Below are positions 6,989-13,851 of a stretch of DNA of 21,022 nt, piece after piece. Below the pieces are notes generated by a model that saw nothing but the letters and a program-made list of their open reading frames with translations, did no database searches and was not told the origin of the DNA. Source of the DNA: Anaerolineae bacterium (GTDB lineage Bacteria; Chloroflexota; Anaerolineae; JACIWR01); the NCBI GenBank assembly GCA_021162125.1, contig JAGGZG010000031.1:1-21022 (forward strand), read 5' to 3'. Position numbers and translations under genes: made by a program. Position 1 is the stretch's first letter; each line of letters begins with the position of its first letter.

Positions 6989-8062
6989 CTATATCCCCCA
7001 GCGCAAGCCAGGGGTCTTGACCGGGGCATCCCACAGCTCGATCATCTCGTCGTCCATCTTGAGCAAGGTGATGGAGCAACCCTGCATCTCCAGGGAGGTG
7101 ATGTAGCGCCCGACGAGGTTGCGAACGATCTTCAGCCCTTTCTTCTCGCATATCTCGTGCAGCTTGCGGTAGATTATCGCCAGCTCAATGTCCGGCGTGC
7201 CGCCCATGCTGTTCACGAAGGCCAGCACCTGATCCCCCGCCTTGAATGGCGGATCCACCAGGGTGACGTCCACCCACTCGCCCTTGTCCTCATCCCACTC
7301 GCGCACAGTCCTGGTATAGGTCGAGTCCTCGATGATCGAAAGGGCCAGCATCTCGGTGATCTCGTCGGCAGTCTTGAGCTTCATGCGCTTCCGGCCAGGC
7401 TCACCGTGGATACCGATGCCGATCTCCATTTCGTCCTCGGCCAGCTCAAAGGTAGGCTTACCAGCCATGGGTACGGTGCAGGGTGTGAGGGCCATGCCCA
7501 TGCTGCGGCCGTTGATGTTAACCTTGCGGCACAGGTCGGCCACTTTCTTCAGGTCGTAGCCTTTCTCCGCCGCCGCGCCGACGATCTTCTCCGCCAGCAC
7601 CGTGGTGCCCACGCCGCGCCGACCGGCGGTGTACAGGCTGTCCTGCACGGCCACGTCGTCGTCTATCAGGATGTTCAACACCCTGATGCCCTCAGTCCGG
7701 GCCAAGTCGGCAGCCATCTCGAAGTTCATGACGTCGCCGGTGTAGTTCTTGACGATGTAGAGCACGCCCGCGCCACTATTCACCGTTTTGGCAGCCTCCA
7801 GCATCTGGTCCGGGGTCGGCGAGGTGAACACCTGGCCGGGGCAAGCCGCATCCAACATGCCCACACCCACGAAGCCACCGTGCATGGGCTCGTGGCCGCT
7901 GCCTCCGCCGGAGATGACGGCTACTTTGCCCTTCACCGGAGCATCGGCGCGATAGACGAAGTCAGGATCGAAATGCACCTTGACCAAATCTGGATAAGCT
8001 AGAGCAACGCCCTCCAGTTCCTCTTTTACCACATCCTCTGGCTTGTTAATCAGTTTTTTCAC
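6989..8062 (-). CDS. dhaK: Dihydroxyacetone kinase, substrate-binding subunit DhaK
   Basis: This 357-residue DhaK subunit binds dihydroxyacetone covalently as a hemiaminal to a histidine and presents it for phosphorylation. The GGGSGHEP motif lies at about 52-59, with H57 and D110 (KNYTGDVMNF) as the catalytic pair and H219 (GIGIHGEPG) as the substrate-binding histidine. These are one residue off the E. coli positions H56, D109 and H218. The C-terminus ends DAPVKTPGLRWG, as in the family, so the protein is complete. I place the start at the GTG at 8062 because AGGAGG lies 7 bases upstream of it. The alternative GTG six codons earlier would put that ribosome site inside the gene. It is 143 bp downstream of glpF and transcribed with it. 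Confidence 0.95.
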   Translation of the reverse strand: MKKLINKPEDVVKEELEGVALAYPDLVKVHFDPDFVYRADAPVKGKVAVISGGGSGHEPMHGGFVGVGMLDAACPGQVFTSPTPDQMLEAAKTVNSGAGVLYIVKNYTGDVMNFEMAADLARTEGIRVLNILIDDDVAVQDSLYTAGRRGVGTTVLAEKIVGAAAEKGYDLKKVADLCRKVNINGRSMGMALTPCTVPMAGKPTFELAEDEMEIGIGIHGEPGRKRMKLKTADEITEMLALSIIEDSTYTRTVREWDEDKGEWVDVTLVDPPFKAGDQVLAFVNSMGGTPDIELAIIYRKLHEICEKKGLKIVRNLVGRYITSLEMQGCSITLLKMDDEMIELWDAPVKTPGLRWGI

Positions 8063-8097
8063 AGTTTCGCCTCCTTTCACTTCTACAGGCGAGTTTA

Positions 8098-8175
8098 GGG
8101 AGGGAAGGAGGAAATACCTGCTCGCTTCCCTCCCGTTGACAATCCAGGAAGACCTGCCACAGCCTCATCCTGGAT
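8098..8175. repeat. Two hairpins in the glpF-dhaK spacer
   Basis: GGGAGGGAAG (8098-8107) pairs with CTTCCCTCCC (8125-8134), a 10-bp perfect stem. ATCCAGGA (8142-8149) pairs with TCCTGGAT (8168-8175), an 8-bp perfect stem. Both lie in the 143-bp spacer downstream of glpF on the minus strand. Neither is followed by a U-run. Such stems often mark processed or partly attenuated operon junctions; this role is inferred. Confidence 0.5.
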
Positions 8176-8205
8176 CTCTACACAGGTGACCCAACTGCTT
8201 ACTTA

Positions 8206-8982
8206 CTATTCCTTGGCCAGGAATGGGGTCACGAACCAGTCATAGGTCAGCGCGCCCAGAATACCACCGATCAGCGGGGCAGTGACGGGTGGCAACAACC
8301 AATAGAGGCCGCTGAAGAGATCCTTAGTACCCACAAGAGCACCAAAGATGCGCGGGCCCAGGTCACGGGCCGGGTTGATGGAGTAACCACTGGGCCCACC
8401 CAGGGACAGGCCCACCGCCAGCACGGTGAAACCGACCACGAACGGGCCGAGGTTGGCCCCGACGCCCAGGTTCTTCATGTCGCCGCTGGCCAGAACGCCC
8501 CACAGCAGCACGGCCGTGCCGAAGATCTCGGCGACGAAGGCAGTCCCCAGGGAGTATGACCCGACGCTCGCCGCTCCGGCGCCGCCCCAGAAAGCTTGAC
8601 CGAAAATAGAGCCTGGCCCGGTGCACCACACGTTGGGCATACCGGCCGCTACCAGGCCGTCCATGTACACCAGGTACACGCCCAGCGCACCCAGGAAAGC
8701 ACCGATCACTTGGGCAATCATGTAGGGAATCACTTTGCCCCAGGGGAAGCCGCGCTTCACGGCCAGGGCCAGGGTCACTGCCGGGTTGATGTGCGCCCCG
8801 GAGACGCCACCGACAACGTACACGGCGACGATGACCGCGAAGGCCCATCCGATGGTTATCGTATTCCAGTTGTAAGCCGGTGCGGCCAGGCGGGGAGCCA
8901 GCCCGACGTTGGCGACGACGCCATCACCCAAGAGGATCAGAATAAAGGTCCCGAAGACCTCAGCTATCAATTCTCCCATCAT
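8206..8982 (-). CDS. glpF: Glycerol facilitator (aquaglyceroporin)
   Basis: This 258-residue MIP-family channel for passive glycerol uptake has six hydrophobic segments and two half-helix NPA boxes, GAHINPAVTLAL (N66-P67-A68) and GYSINPARDLGPR (N203-P204-A205). Asp207 after the second NPAR is the residue typical of glycerol-conducting members. The pore filter appears to be W46, Y200 and R206, close to the Trp-Phe-Arg of E. coli GlpF. The start is ATG-ATG with AAAGGAG upstream. It is the first gene of the glycerol cluster and stands about 400 nt downstream of a consensus promoter, with an intrinsic terminator in between. Whether expression of the cluster depends on antitermination is the main open question. 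Confidence 0.96.
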   Translation of the reverse strand: MMGELIAEVFGTFILILLGDGVVANVGLAPRLAAPAYNWNTITIGWAFAVIVAVYVVGGVSGAHINPAVTLALAVKRGFPWGKVIPYMIAQVIGAFLGALGVYLVYMDGLVAAGMPNVWCTGPGSIFGQAFWGGAGAASVGSYSLGTAFVAEIFGTAVLLWGVLASGDMKNLGVGANLGPFVVGFTVLAVGLSLGGPSGYSINPARDLGPRIFGALVGTKDLFSGLYWLLPPVTAPLIGGILGALTYDWFVTPFLAKE

Positions 8983-9185
8983 TGTCTTTTCTCTCCTTTC
9001 AAATCATGGCTTTAGTGTGTTCAGTGTGTCCAGACGATTCGTACTTACAATTACCTTGCTACTTGTTATTGGTCTTTGGCAATCACCCCCCTTCCTCAAC
9101 CCCCCATCCTTTAATACTTGCGCATCGGATCCCAGACCGAAAAAGGACTCGCGGGCGAGGCCAATACTCCCCCACAAGAGACATA

Positions 9186-9226
9186 AAAAGGCACCACGCC
9201 GAGCAAAGCTCGGAAAGGTGCCTTTT
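9186..9226 (-). terminator. Intrinsic terminator in the glpF leader (possible attenuator)
   Basis: AAAAGGCACC (9186-9195) pairs with GGTGCCTTTT (9217-9226), and an inner CCGAGC (9199-9204) pairs with GCTCGG (9208-9213) around AAA. Read on the minus strand the stem is followed by a U-run (GGTGCCTTTTTATG). It is symmetrical enough to work in both directions. It lies between the strong promoter at 9392-9419 and glpF, about 200 nt before the glpF start. It could merely end the regulator transcript, but a transcript from that promoter must also pass through it. The stretch 8983-9185 holds no gene that I can see. Confidence 0.8.
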
Positions 9227-9385
9227 ATATCGTCACACCCAACACCAGCAACCGGCCACACAGTGACCTGTCGCACACCAAGCCCACCAGTTAGTGCCGT
9301 GTGCTCGTTCCTCCCGCTTGAGCACGAGACTCACCCCCCTTTGGGATCTTGCTGCTCGTCACAACTTCGTTTGGAGCTAACATGC
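9227..9385 (-). other. Structured 5' leader of the glycerol operon, with possible 30-codon leader peptide
   Basis: This is the predicted first 160 nt of the glpF transcript. It can form GGUCAC-UGU-GUGGCC just before the terminator, and a GUGCUC/GAGCAC stem further upstream. A 30-codon frame (9383 to 9291, starting MLAPNEVVTS) begins within about 2 nt of the predicted transcription start, so if translated it would be leaderless. None of the riboswitch consensus sequences I know fits here. The peptide may be chance. Confidence 0.35.
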
Positions 9386-9391
9386 ACCCTT

Positions 9392-9419
9392 ATTATAACC
9401 CGAAAAGCAGCGTTGTCAA
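9392..9419 (-). promoter_or_regulatory. Consensus sigma70-type promoter for the glpF operon
   Basis: On the minus strand TTGACA (9419-9414) and TATAAT (9397-9392) are both perfect consensus hexamers separated by 16 bp. Transcription should start near 9385 and run toward glpF. A near-perfect promoter of this type beside a sigma54-activator-like regulator is noteworthy. Confidence 0.8.
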
Positions 9420-9435
9420 GGATTTTGCCCGCATT

Positions 9436-9452
9436 TGTTTCATGTTGAAACA
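9436..9452. promoter_or_regulatory. Candidate activator/repressor operator upstream of the glpF promoter
   Basis: TGTTTCA-TGT-TGAAACA is a 17-bp perfect inverted repeat, centred about 59 bp upstream of the predicted start of transcription. That position suits an activator touching RNA polymerase from upstream. The neighbouring DhaR-like regulator, whose Fis-type helix-turn-helix binds palindromes, is the obvious candidate. Confidence 0.6.
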
Positions 9453-9476
9453 ACAAATTTTCTCGTTGCGTTCCTT

Positions 9477-9492
9477 CCTGGAACAATCCAGG
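9477..9492 (-). repeat. Small hairpin downstream of the regulator gene
   Basis: CCTGGA (9477-9482) pairs with TCCAGG (9487-9492) around ACAA, 24 nt beyond the regulator stop codon. No U-run follows. It may be a weak transcript end or a second operator half-site pair. Confidence 0.35.
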
Positions 9493-9515
9493 GGTGTTCA
9501 CATTCACATCGAGCG

Positions 9516-11495
9516 CTATCCCTTGAAAGATTCAGGAGATAGGTTAAAGGCTTTCATCTTCCGCCACAGAGTGGTACGCCCAATGCCCAGAGCCTCGGCC
9601 ATTTTGGTGGTGTTGCCCCGCAAGGCACGCCCGGCGCGGATGATCGCCTGGCGCTCGGCCTCTTGCAGGGTAAGTATGGCCTCGTCCGTACCGCCGATAG
9701 TCGCCATACGCAGCTCACGGGGTAGGTGTTCCACGGTTAATTCATTGCCCTCTACCATGTGCATGGCTCGCTCCAGTACGTTCTCCAGCTCACGCACATT
9801 CCCCGGCCAGCAATAGGATTGCAACACAGCCATGGCCTCAGGCGAGATGGTCACTGTCTTCCCCAAACGTCGGGCGAATTTCTCGGTCAGGTGGGCAATC
9901 AGTAGCAGGATGTCATTCCCCCGCTCCCGTAATGGCGGTATGGTCAAAGTCAGGACGTGCAGACGATAAAAGAGATCGGCGCGGAAATGTCCCCGCCGCA
10001 CCTCGCCAGCCAGGTCCATGTTGTTGGAAGCGGCGATGACGCGCACATCCAGGGGAATGACTCGCGTGCCGCCCAGACGGACAATCTCCTTGGTGTCAAT
10101 CACCCGCAGCAAACTGGCCTGCATATCCAGGGGCATGCCGTCCACGTTGTCGAAAAAGATAGTGCCCCCATCGGCCAGCTCAAACTTGCCAGGCCGCCCC
10201 TCCTCTCCAGCGCCAGCGAAGGCCCCCTCGTAACCGAACAGCTCGTTAGCCATCAGTTCGCGGGGGATGGCCGCGCAGTTGATGGCGATGAATGGCCCAC
10301 TGGCCCGCCGCCCCCCGTTGTGAATGGCCTGGGCAAACATCTCCTTGCCGGTGCCACTCTCGCCCAGGAGCAGCACGTTGGAGTCGCCCTGGGCAGCGAT
10401 GCGCGCGTAGTATAACACCCGTTGCATCTCCGCATCCTGCCCCAGGATGTCGTCGAAGGTGAAATGGGCCCGCGCGCCCACCATGCGATATACCAAGCGC
10501 CGCACCTCGGCAGTGTGTTCCAGGATGAAGATGAAGCCCCGCAGATGGGAACCCTCCCGCAGCACGTCTATGCTCAGCAAGCAGGGACGGGGTTCATCTG
10601 CCGTTCGGAAGACGACCTCCTTCTCCGCCAACGAAATCTGCCGGGCCATCGCCGTCTCCACCTCGACGGGCAGAGTGACCAGGGAGGCAAGCTCACGTCC
10701 CATCGCCTGCCGATAGGAGATGCCCAGGATGTCACCGGCCCGGGCATTAATGTGAGTAACCTGGCCCTCCGGGTTGAGGAACAGAATCCCCTTGCTCATG
10801 GCCTGCAAGGCGACGTTCAGTTCCGCCAGGTGTTGGTGCGCCTCGGCCAGGCTCAGATCCGCCTGCAACTGATTCTCGATGGCCTTGGACGCCGCCATCA
10901 CAATGCCCAGCGTATGGGGGTGACCATCGCTCTCCAGGGTGACGATGTTCAACGCGCCAAGCATCTCTCCGGTGGGGGCATGGATGGGAGCCGCCGTATC
11001 GGTGAGAGCGTGAAAAGAGACGCAGTAGTGCTCGGGTCCCACCACCTGTACGGGTATCCCCTCGTTCAGGGCCAGGGCTGCTGCGTTGGTGCCGATGCAC
11101 TCCTCGGACAGCAATGCCCCGTACTCAAAGCCCCTGGCTTGCAGCAACTCGCGCAGCGATGGATCGCCCACCGCGTCCAGGACGCAGAGGTTCCGGTCAG
11201 TCAGGTAAACCACGACGTCGCGCTCGCCGACGAACTGGTAGATGTCCTCCATGAACGGACGGGCAATGGCGATCAGGTCAAAGTGGGCATGTTGCCGCTC
11301 TTCCAGCGTCTCGACGTCCTCGCAGAACAGGGACATGGGAGAAGTGTAAGGATCCAGACCAGCCTGCCGGCAACGATGCCAGGAACGCATCACGGCCGGA
11401 TCGAGGGTGGAAAGCTCGCAGGTGCCCTGGCTGATAAACTGCTGCCAGGCAGCCAACAAGTCTTGGCGGTCGTAGGGATAGGCCAACGGCAACAT
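9516..11495 (-). CDS. NtrC-family (bEBP) regulator, DhaR/AcoR-like, with degenerate sigma54 motifs
   Basis: This 659-residue activator has the DhaR/AcoR layout: a GAF-type sensor at about 70-215, PAS at about 222-330, AAA+ at about 345-575, and a Fis-type HTH at about 610-655 (KMAEALGIGRTTLWRKMKAF). Walker A is GESGTGKE (378-385), and Arg residues 505 and 511 (FRADLFYR) are kept. Two key motifs differ: the GAFTGA loop is GAFAGA (424-429, Ala427 for Thr) and Walker B reads FFDN (D449-N450) instead of DE. It lies 12 bp after the DUF1015 gene and just upstream of the glpF promoter. E. coli DhaR has this architecture, acts on a sigma70 promoter, and senses DhaK and DhaL. I infer a similar role here, so dhaR would be the symbol if confirmed. 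Confidence 0.88.
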   Translation of the reverse strand: MLPLAYPYDRQDLLAAWQQFISQGTCELSTLDPAVMRSWHRCRQAGLDPYTSPMSLFCEDVETLEERQHAHFDLIAIARPFMEDIYQFVGERDVVVYLTDRNLCVLDAVGDPSLRELLQARGFEYGALLSEECIGTNAAALALNEGIPVQVVGPEHYCVSFHALTDTAAPIHAPTGEMLGALNIVTLESDGHPHTLGIVMAASKAIENQLQADLSLAEAHQHLAELNVALQAMSKGILFLNPEGQVTHINARAGDILGISYRQAMGRELASLVTLPVEVETAMARQISLAEKEVVFRTADEPRPCLLSIDVLREGSHLRGFIFILEHTAEVRRLVYRMVGARAHFTFDDILGQDAEMQRVLYYARIAAQGDSNVLLLGESGTGKEMFAQAIHNGGRRASGPFIAINCAAIPRELMANELFGYEGAFAGAGEEGRPGKFELADGGTIFFDNVDGMPLDMQASLLRVIDTKEIVRLGGTRVIPLDVRVIAASNNMDLAGEVRRGHFRADLFYRLHVLTLTIPPLRERGNDILLLIAHLTEKFARRLGKTVTISPEAMAVLQSYCWPGNVRELENVLERAMHMVEGNELTVEHLPRELRMATIGGTDEAILTLQEAERQAIIRAGRALRGNTTKMAEALGIGRTTLWRKMKAFNLSPESFKG

Positions 11496-11507
11496 AACTA
11501 AATCACC

Positions 11508-12830
11508 CTAACCCAGAGTCTCGTCTACGCTCACCGGACAGATCACCAGGCCGGAGATCATTTTGGGGTAGAAATCCGTGGATTTCTGCGGCATCTTCTC
11601 ACCCTGGGTGGAGCAGGCTTTCACCTCGCTGATTTTGGTAGGATTGAGCAAGAACACGTACTCGCCCTCACCCCTGTCCACATTGTCAATCGCCCCCTGT
11701 GGATCGCGGTGATAGCGCACTTTCTCCTCCACCACGTGCTCGCTCATGCCCAGCACACCTTCGAGAAGCACTTTGTGCAGAATGGTAACGTCCAGCCGTT
11801 TCCAGGCCGGGATGCGATCTTCGGTGATCAACTCGTCTAGCAGCGATTCATCTTTGAGAACGAGCACGTGATACTTGCCCGCCGCGTAGAAGCCGATGGC
11901 GTGTTCCCGCTCTCGCTGGGCCATCAACTCGAAGCAGGCCGGCTGGTCGGCCACGGGGACCACCTCAAAGTAGGGCTTAGCCCGCTCCAGAAACGCGCCC
12001 GCCGACATCGCTCCGTAGTCGTGGATTTCGCGGTGGGTGGGCAGGATGGTCAGGCCGGGATCGTCCATGCTGACCAGGGCAACCATGCGGTAATTGAAAG
12101 CAGCGTTCGGCGGGGCATCGGGATGAGCCGCGCGCATCTGGTTACGATAATTGAGCGCCGTCTCGTAGCGATGGTGGCCGTCGGCAATGATGAGATTGCG
12201 CTTGGGCTGCATGGCCGCCTGCACCGCATGAATCACTTCCGGATCGGTGACCACCCACATTTTCTGGCGCACGTCTTTCTCGTAAAGCTCCACCACGTCC
12301 ACGTCTGGCTCGCGGCCGGCGATAGCCGCATCCAGCAGAGCGTTGATCGCGTTTTCCCGGTCGGGATAGAGCATGAAAATCTGCCCGAAGTTGGCCGCCG
12401 TGGCCCGCAGGAGATTGAGCCGGTCCACCTTGGGCCCGGCGTGGGTGCGCTCGTGGGGTAACACTGTGCCCTCGTCAAAGTCCACCAGCTTTAGCGCAGC
12501 AATGAACGCCTTGCGCACTCGCTGTTCGCCATTGACGGTGAACTCCTGGTGATAAACGTAGAGAGCGGGCTGCGCCTCGCGGACAAGAATCCCTTCGCCC
12601 AACCAGCGGTGATAATTATCGCGGGCACGGGTATAGACGTTGTTGTTCTCGTCGTCGCCCTCTTCCTGTTTGTTCTTGATGATGCGCACGATATTGTACG
12701 GGCTCAAGTCATAGTACTTATCCTGCAGGCCGTAGCGCACCCGATCGTAAGGTTGGCTGACCACTACGTCCAGGCTGGGAAATCGTTCAGGATTGTAACG
12801 CACTCCTCGAAATGGGGAAATCTCGGCCAT
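11508..12830 (-). CDS. DUF1015 family protein, associated with serine metabolism
   Basis: This 440-residue member of the DUF1015 family has its conserved blocks intact: QPYDR (26-30), LPHERTHAGPKVDRLNLLRA (124-143) and IADGHHRYETA (215-225), plus the FGQIFMLYPD segment. The His/Asp/Arg-rich blocks suggest a phosphate-handling active site. The family commonly neighbours serA and class V aminotransferases, as here, so I infer a part in serine or phosphoserine metabolism, possibly a kinase-type activity. I cannot demonstrate that from the sequence. The start has CAGGAG 6 bases upstream of ATG. It follows serA across a 109-bp gap with a long palindrome and precedes the regulator by 12 bp. Confidence 0.88.
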   Translation of the reverse strand: MAEISPFRGVRYNPERFPSLDVVVSQPYDRVRYGLQDKYYDLSPYNIVRIIKNKQEEGDDENNNVYTRARDNYHRWLGEGILVREAQPALYVYHQEFTVNGEQRVRKAFIAALKLVDFDEGTVLPHERTHAGPKVDRLNLLRATAANFGQIFMLYPDRENAINALLDAAIAGREPDVDVVELYEKDVRQKMWVVTDPEVIHAVQAAMQPKRNLIIADGHHRYETALNYRNQMRAAHPDAPPNAAFNYRMVALVSMDDPGLTILPTHREIHDYGAMSAGAFLERAKPYFEVVPVADQPACFELMAQREREHAIGFYAAGKYHVLVLKDESLLDELITEDRIPAWKRLDVTILHKVLLEGVLGMSEHVVEEKVRYHRDPQGAIDNVDRGEGEYVFLLNPTKISEVKACSTQGEKMPQKSTDFYPKMISGLVICPVSVDETLG

Positions 12831-12866
12831 CGTCCACTCCTGTTCTATGCAAAGTTAGACAGCCAG

Positions 12867-12900
12867 AGAGTAGAGGCGCAAGGCCTTGCGCCTCTACTCT
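12867..12900. repeat. 34-bp perfect palindrome between serA and the DUF1015 gene
   Basis: AGAGTAGAGGCGCAAGG (12867-12883) is followed immediately by its exact reverse complement (12884-12900), with no loop. It sits in the 109-bp spacer 12831-12939. There is no U-run, so it is not a typical terminator. A perfect loopless palindrome of this kind, with a GTAGAGGCGCAAGG arm, looks like an interspersed repeat unit (REP/BIME-like). Confidence 0.8.
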
Positions 12901-12939
12901 GCATATCCGCAGTGAGTTGTTTATCGGTCTGAAATCTCG

Positions 12940-13851
12940 CTAGAAGTTCTCCTGATAGAAGGCAATGACCTTCTCCGCCACCTCTTCACCCACGCGAGCC
13001 CTGGCCTCGCGCGTCCCGGCGCCGATGTGCGGCGAGCCGATGACCTGCGGCAGGGTGAACAGTTTCTTGCCCCGATCCTCCTTTTCGTCCTCAAAAACGT
13101 CCAGCGCAGCGCCGGCTACCTTGCCGCTGACGATAGCATCATAAAGCGCTGTCTCGTCCAGCGTGCCACCCCGCCCGCAGTTGACGATGTACACTCCATC
13201 TTTCATCTTGGCGAACTCCGGCGCGCCGATGATGTGATGCGTCTCCGGGGTGTGTGGGACATGCAGCGAGATGTAGTCGGATTTCGTCAACAGCTCGTCC
13301 AGTGAGACCTGGGTAGCGTTGGGCACGTTCACTTTGGTGCGACGATAGAAAAGCACAGTCATACCCAAAGCTGCCGCCCGTTTGACTACCTGCTGGCCAA
13401 TACGCCCACAACCGATAAGGCCCAAGGTCTTACCGGTCAACTCGGTGCCCTTACTGAGGGCTTTTTTCTCCCATTTGCCAGCGCGCATAGACGCGGTAGC
13501 ATCCGGTATTCTCCGCGCCAGGGCGAAGAGGTAGCCAATGGTCAGCTCGGCCACCGAGATAGAACTGGCGGCCGGGGTGTTCATCACGGTGATGCCCTTG
13601 GAACGCGCGTAATCCACGTCAATGTTGTCCAGGCCCACGCCACCACGCACGATGAGTTTAAGATTTCTGGCCACGTCAATCAACGGCTGGCGCACTTTGG
13701 TGCGGCTGCGCACCACCATGCCGTGGTATTCGGGGATGACCTTCATCAGCTCGTCGGCTGAGATATCGTCGCGCACGTCCACCTCGATGCCAGCGGCGCG
13801 CATTTTCGCAATGGCATCGGGGGCAGTGGGGTCACAAATTAGCAGTTTCAT
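12940..13851 (-). CDS. serA: D-3-phosphoglycerate dehydrogenase-type 2-hydroxyacid dehydrogenase, short form
   Basis: This 303-residue D-isomer 2-hydroxyacid dehydrogenase has no C-terminal ACT domain. It is predicted to convert 3-phosphoglycerate to 3-phosphohydroxypyruvate, the first step of serine synthesis. The nucleotide motif is G147-C-G149-R-I-G152, and the catalytic triad is R227 (NCGRGG), Glu in DVFEDE (254-256) and H275 (SPHIG). At the end of the next strand (VLFYRRTK) Arg replaces the Asp that normally selects NAD, which points to NADP(H). I chose the ATG at 13851 because AGGAGG lies 6 bases upstream. The preceding gene overlaps it by 20 bp. Hydroxypyruvate or glyoxylate reductase is a real alternative, especially beside a glyoxylate-type aminotransferase. 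Confidence 0.85.
   Translation of the reverse strand: MKLLICDPTAPDAIAKMRAAGIEVDVRDDISADELMKVIPEYHGMVVRSRTKVRQPLIDVARNLKLIVRGGVGLDNIDVDYARSKGITVMNTPAASSISVAELTIGYLFALARRIPDATASMRAGKWEKKALSKGTELTGKTLGLIGCGRIGQQVVKRAAALGMTVLFYRRTKVNVPNATQVSLDELLTKSDYISLHVPHTPETHHIIGAPEFAKMKDGVYIVNCGRGGTLDETALYDAIVSGKVAGAALDVFEDEKEDRGKKLFTLPQVIGSPHIGAGTREARARVGEEVAEKVIAFYQENF

Noticed and set aside
6800..8002. 400-codon plus-strand frame opposite dhaK
   Set aside because: It is antisense to an intact DhaK with catalytic residues in place. No ribosome site or family match is visible.
9080..9110. Possible sigma54 (-24/-12) promoter for glpF on the minus strand (GGAAGGGGGGTGATTGC)
   Set aside because: The GG and GC spacing is off by one and the -24 box is not TGGCAC. 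The consensus sigma70-type promoter at 9392-9419 explains the region better.
10422..11501. 359-codon plus-strand frame opposite the regulator
   Set aside because: Antisense shadow of the GAF-PAS region; no coherent protein features.
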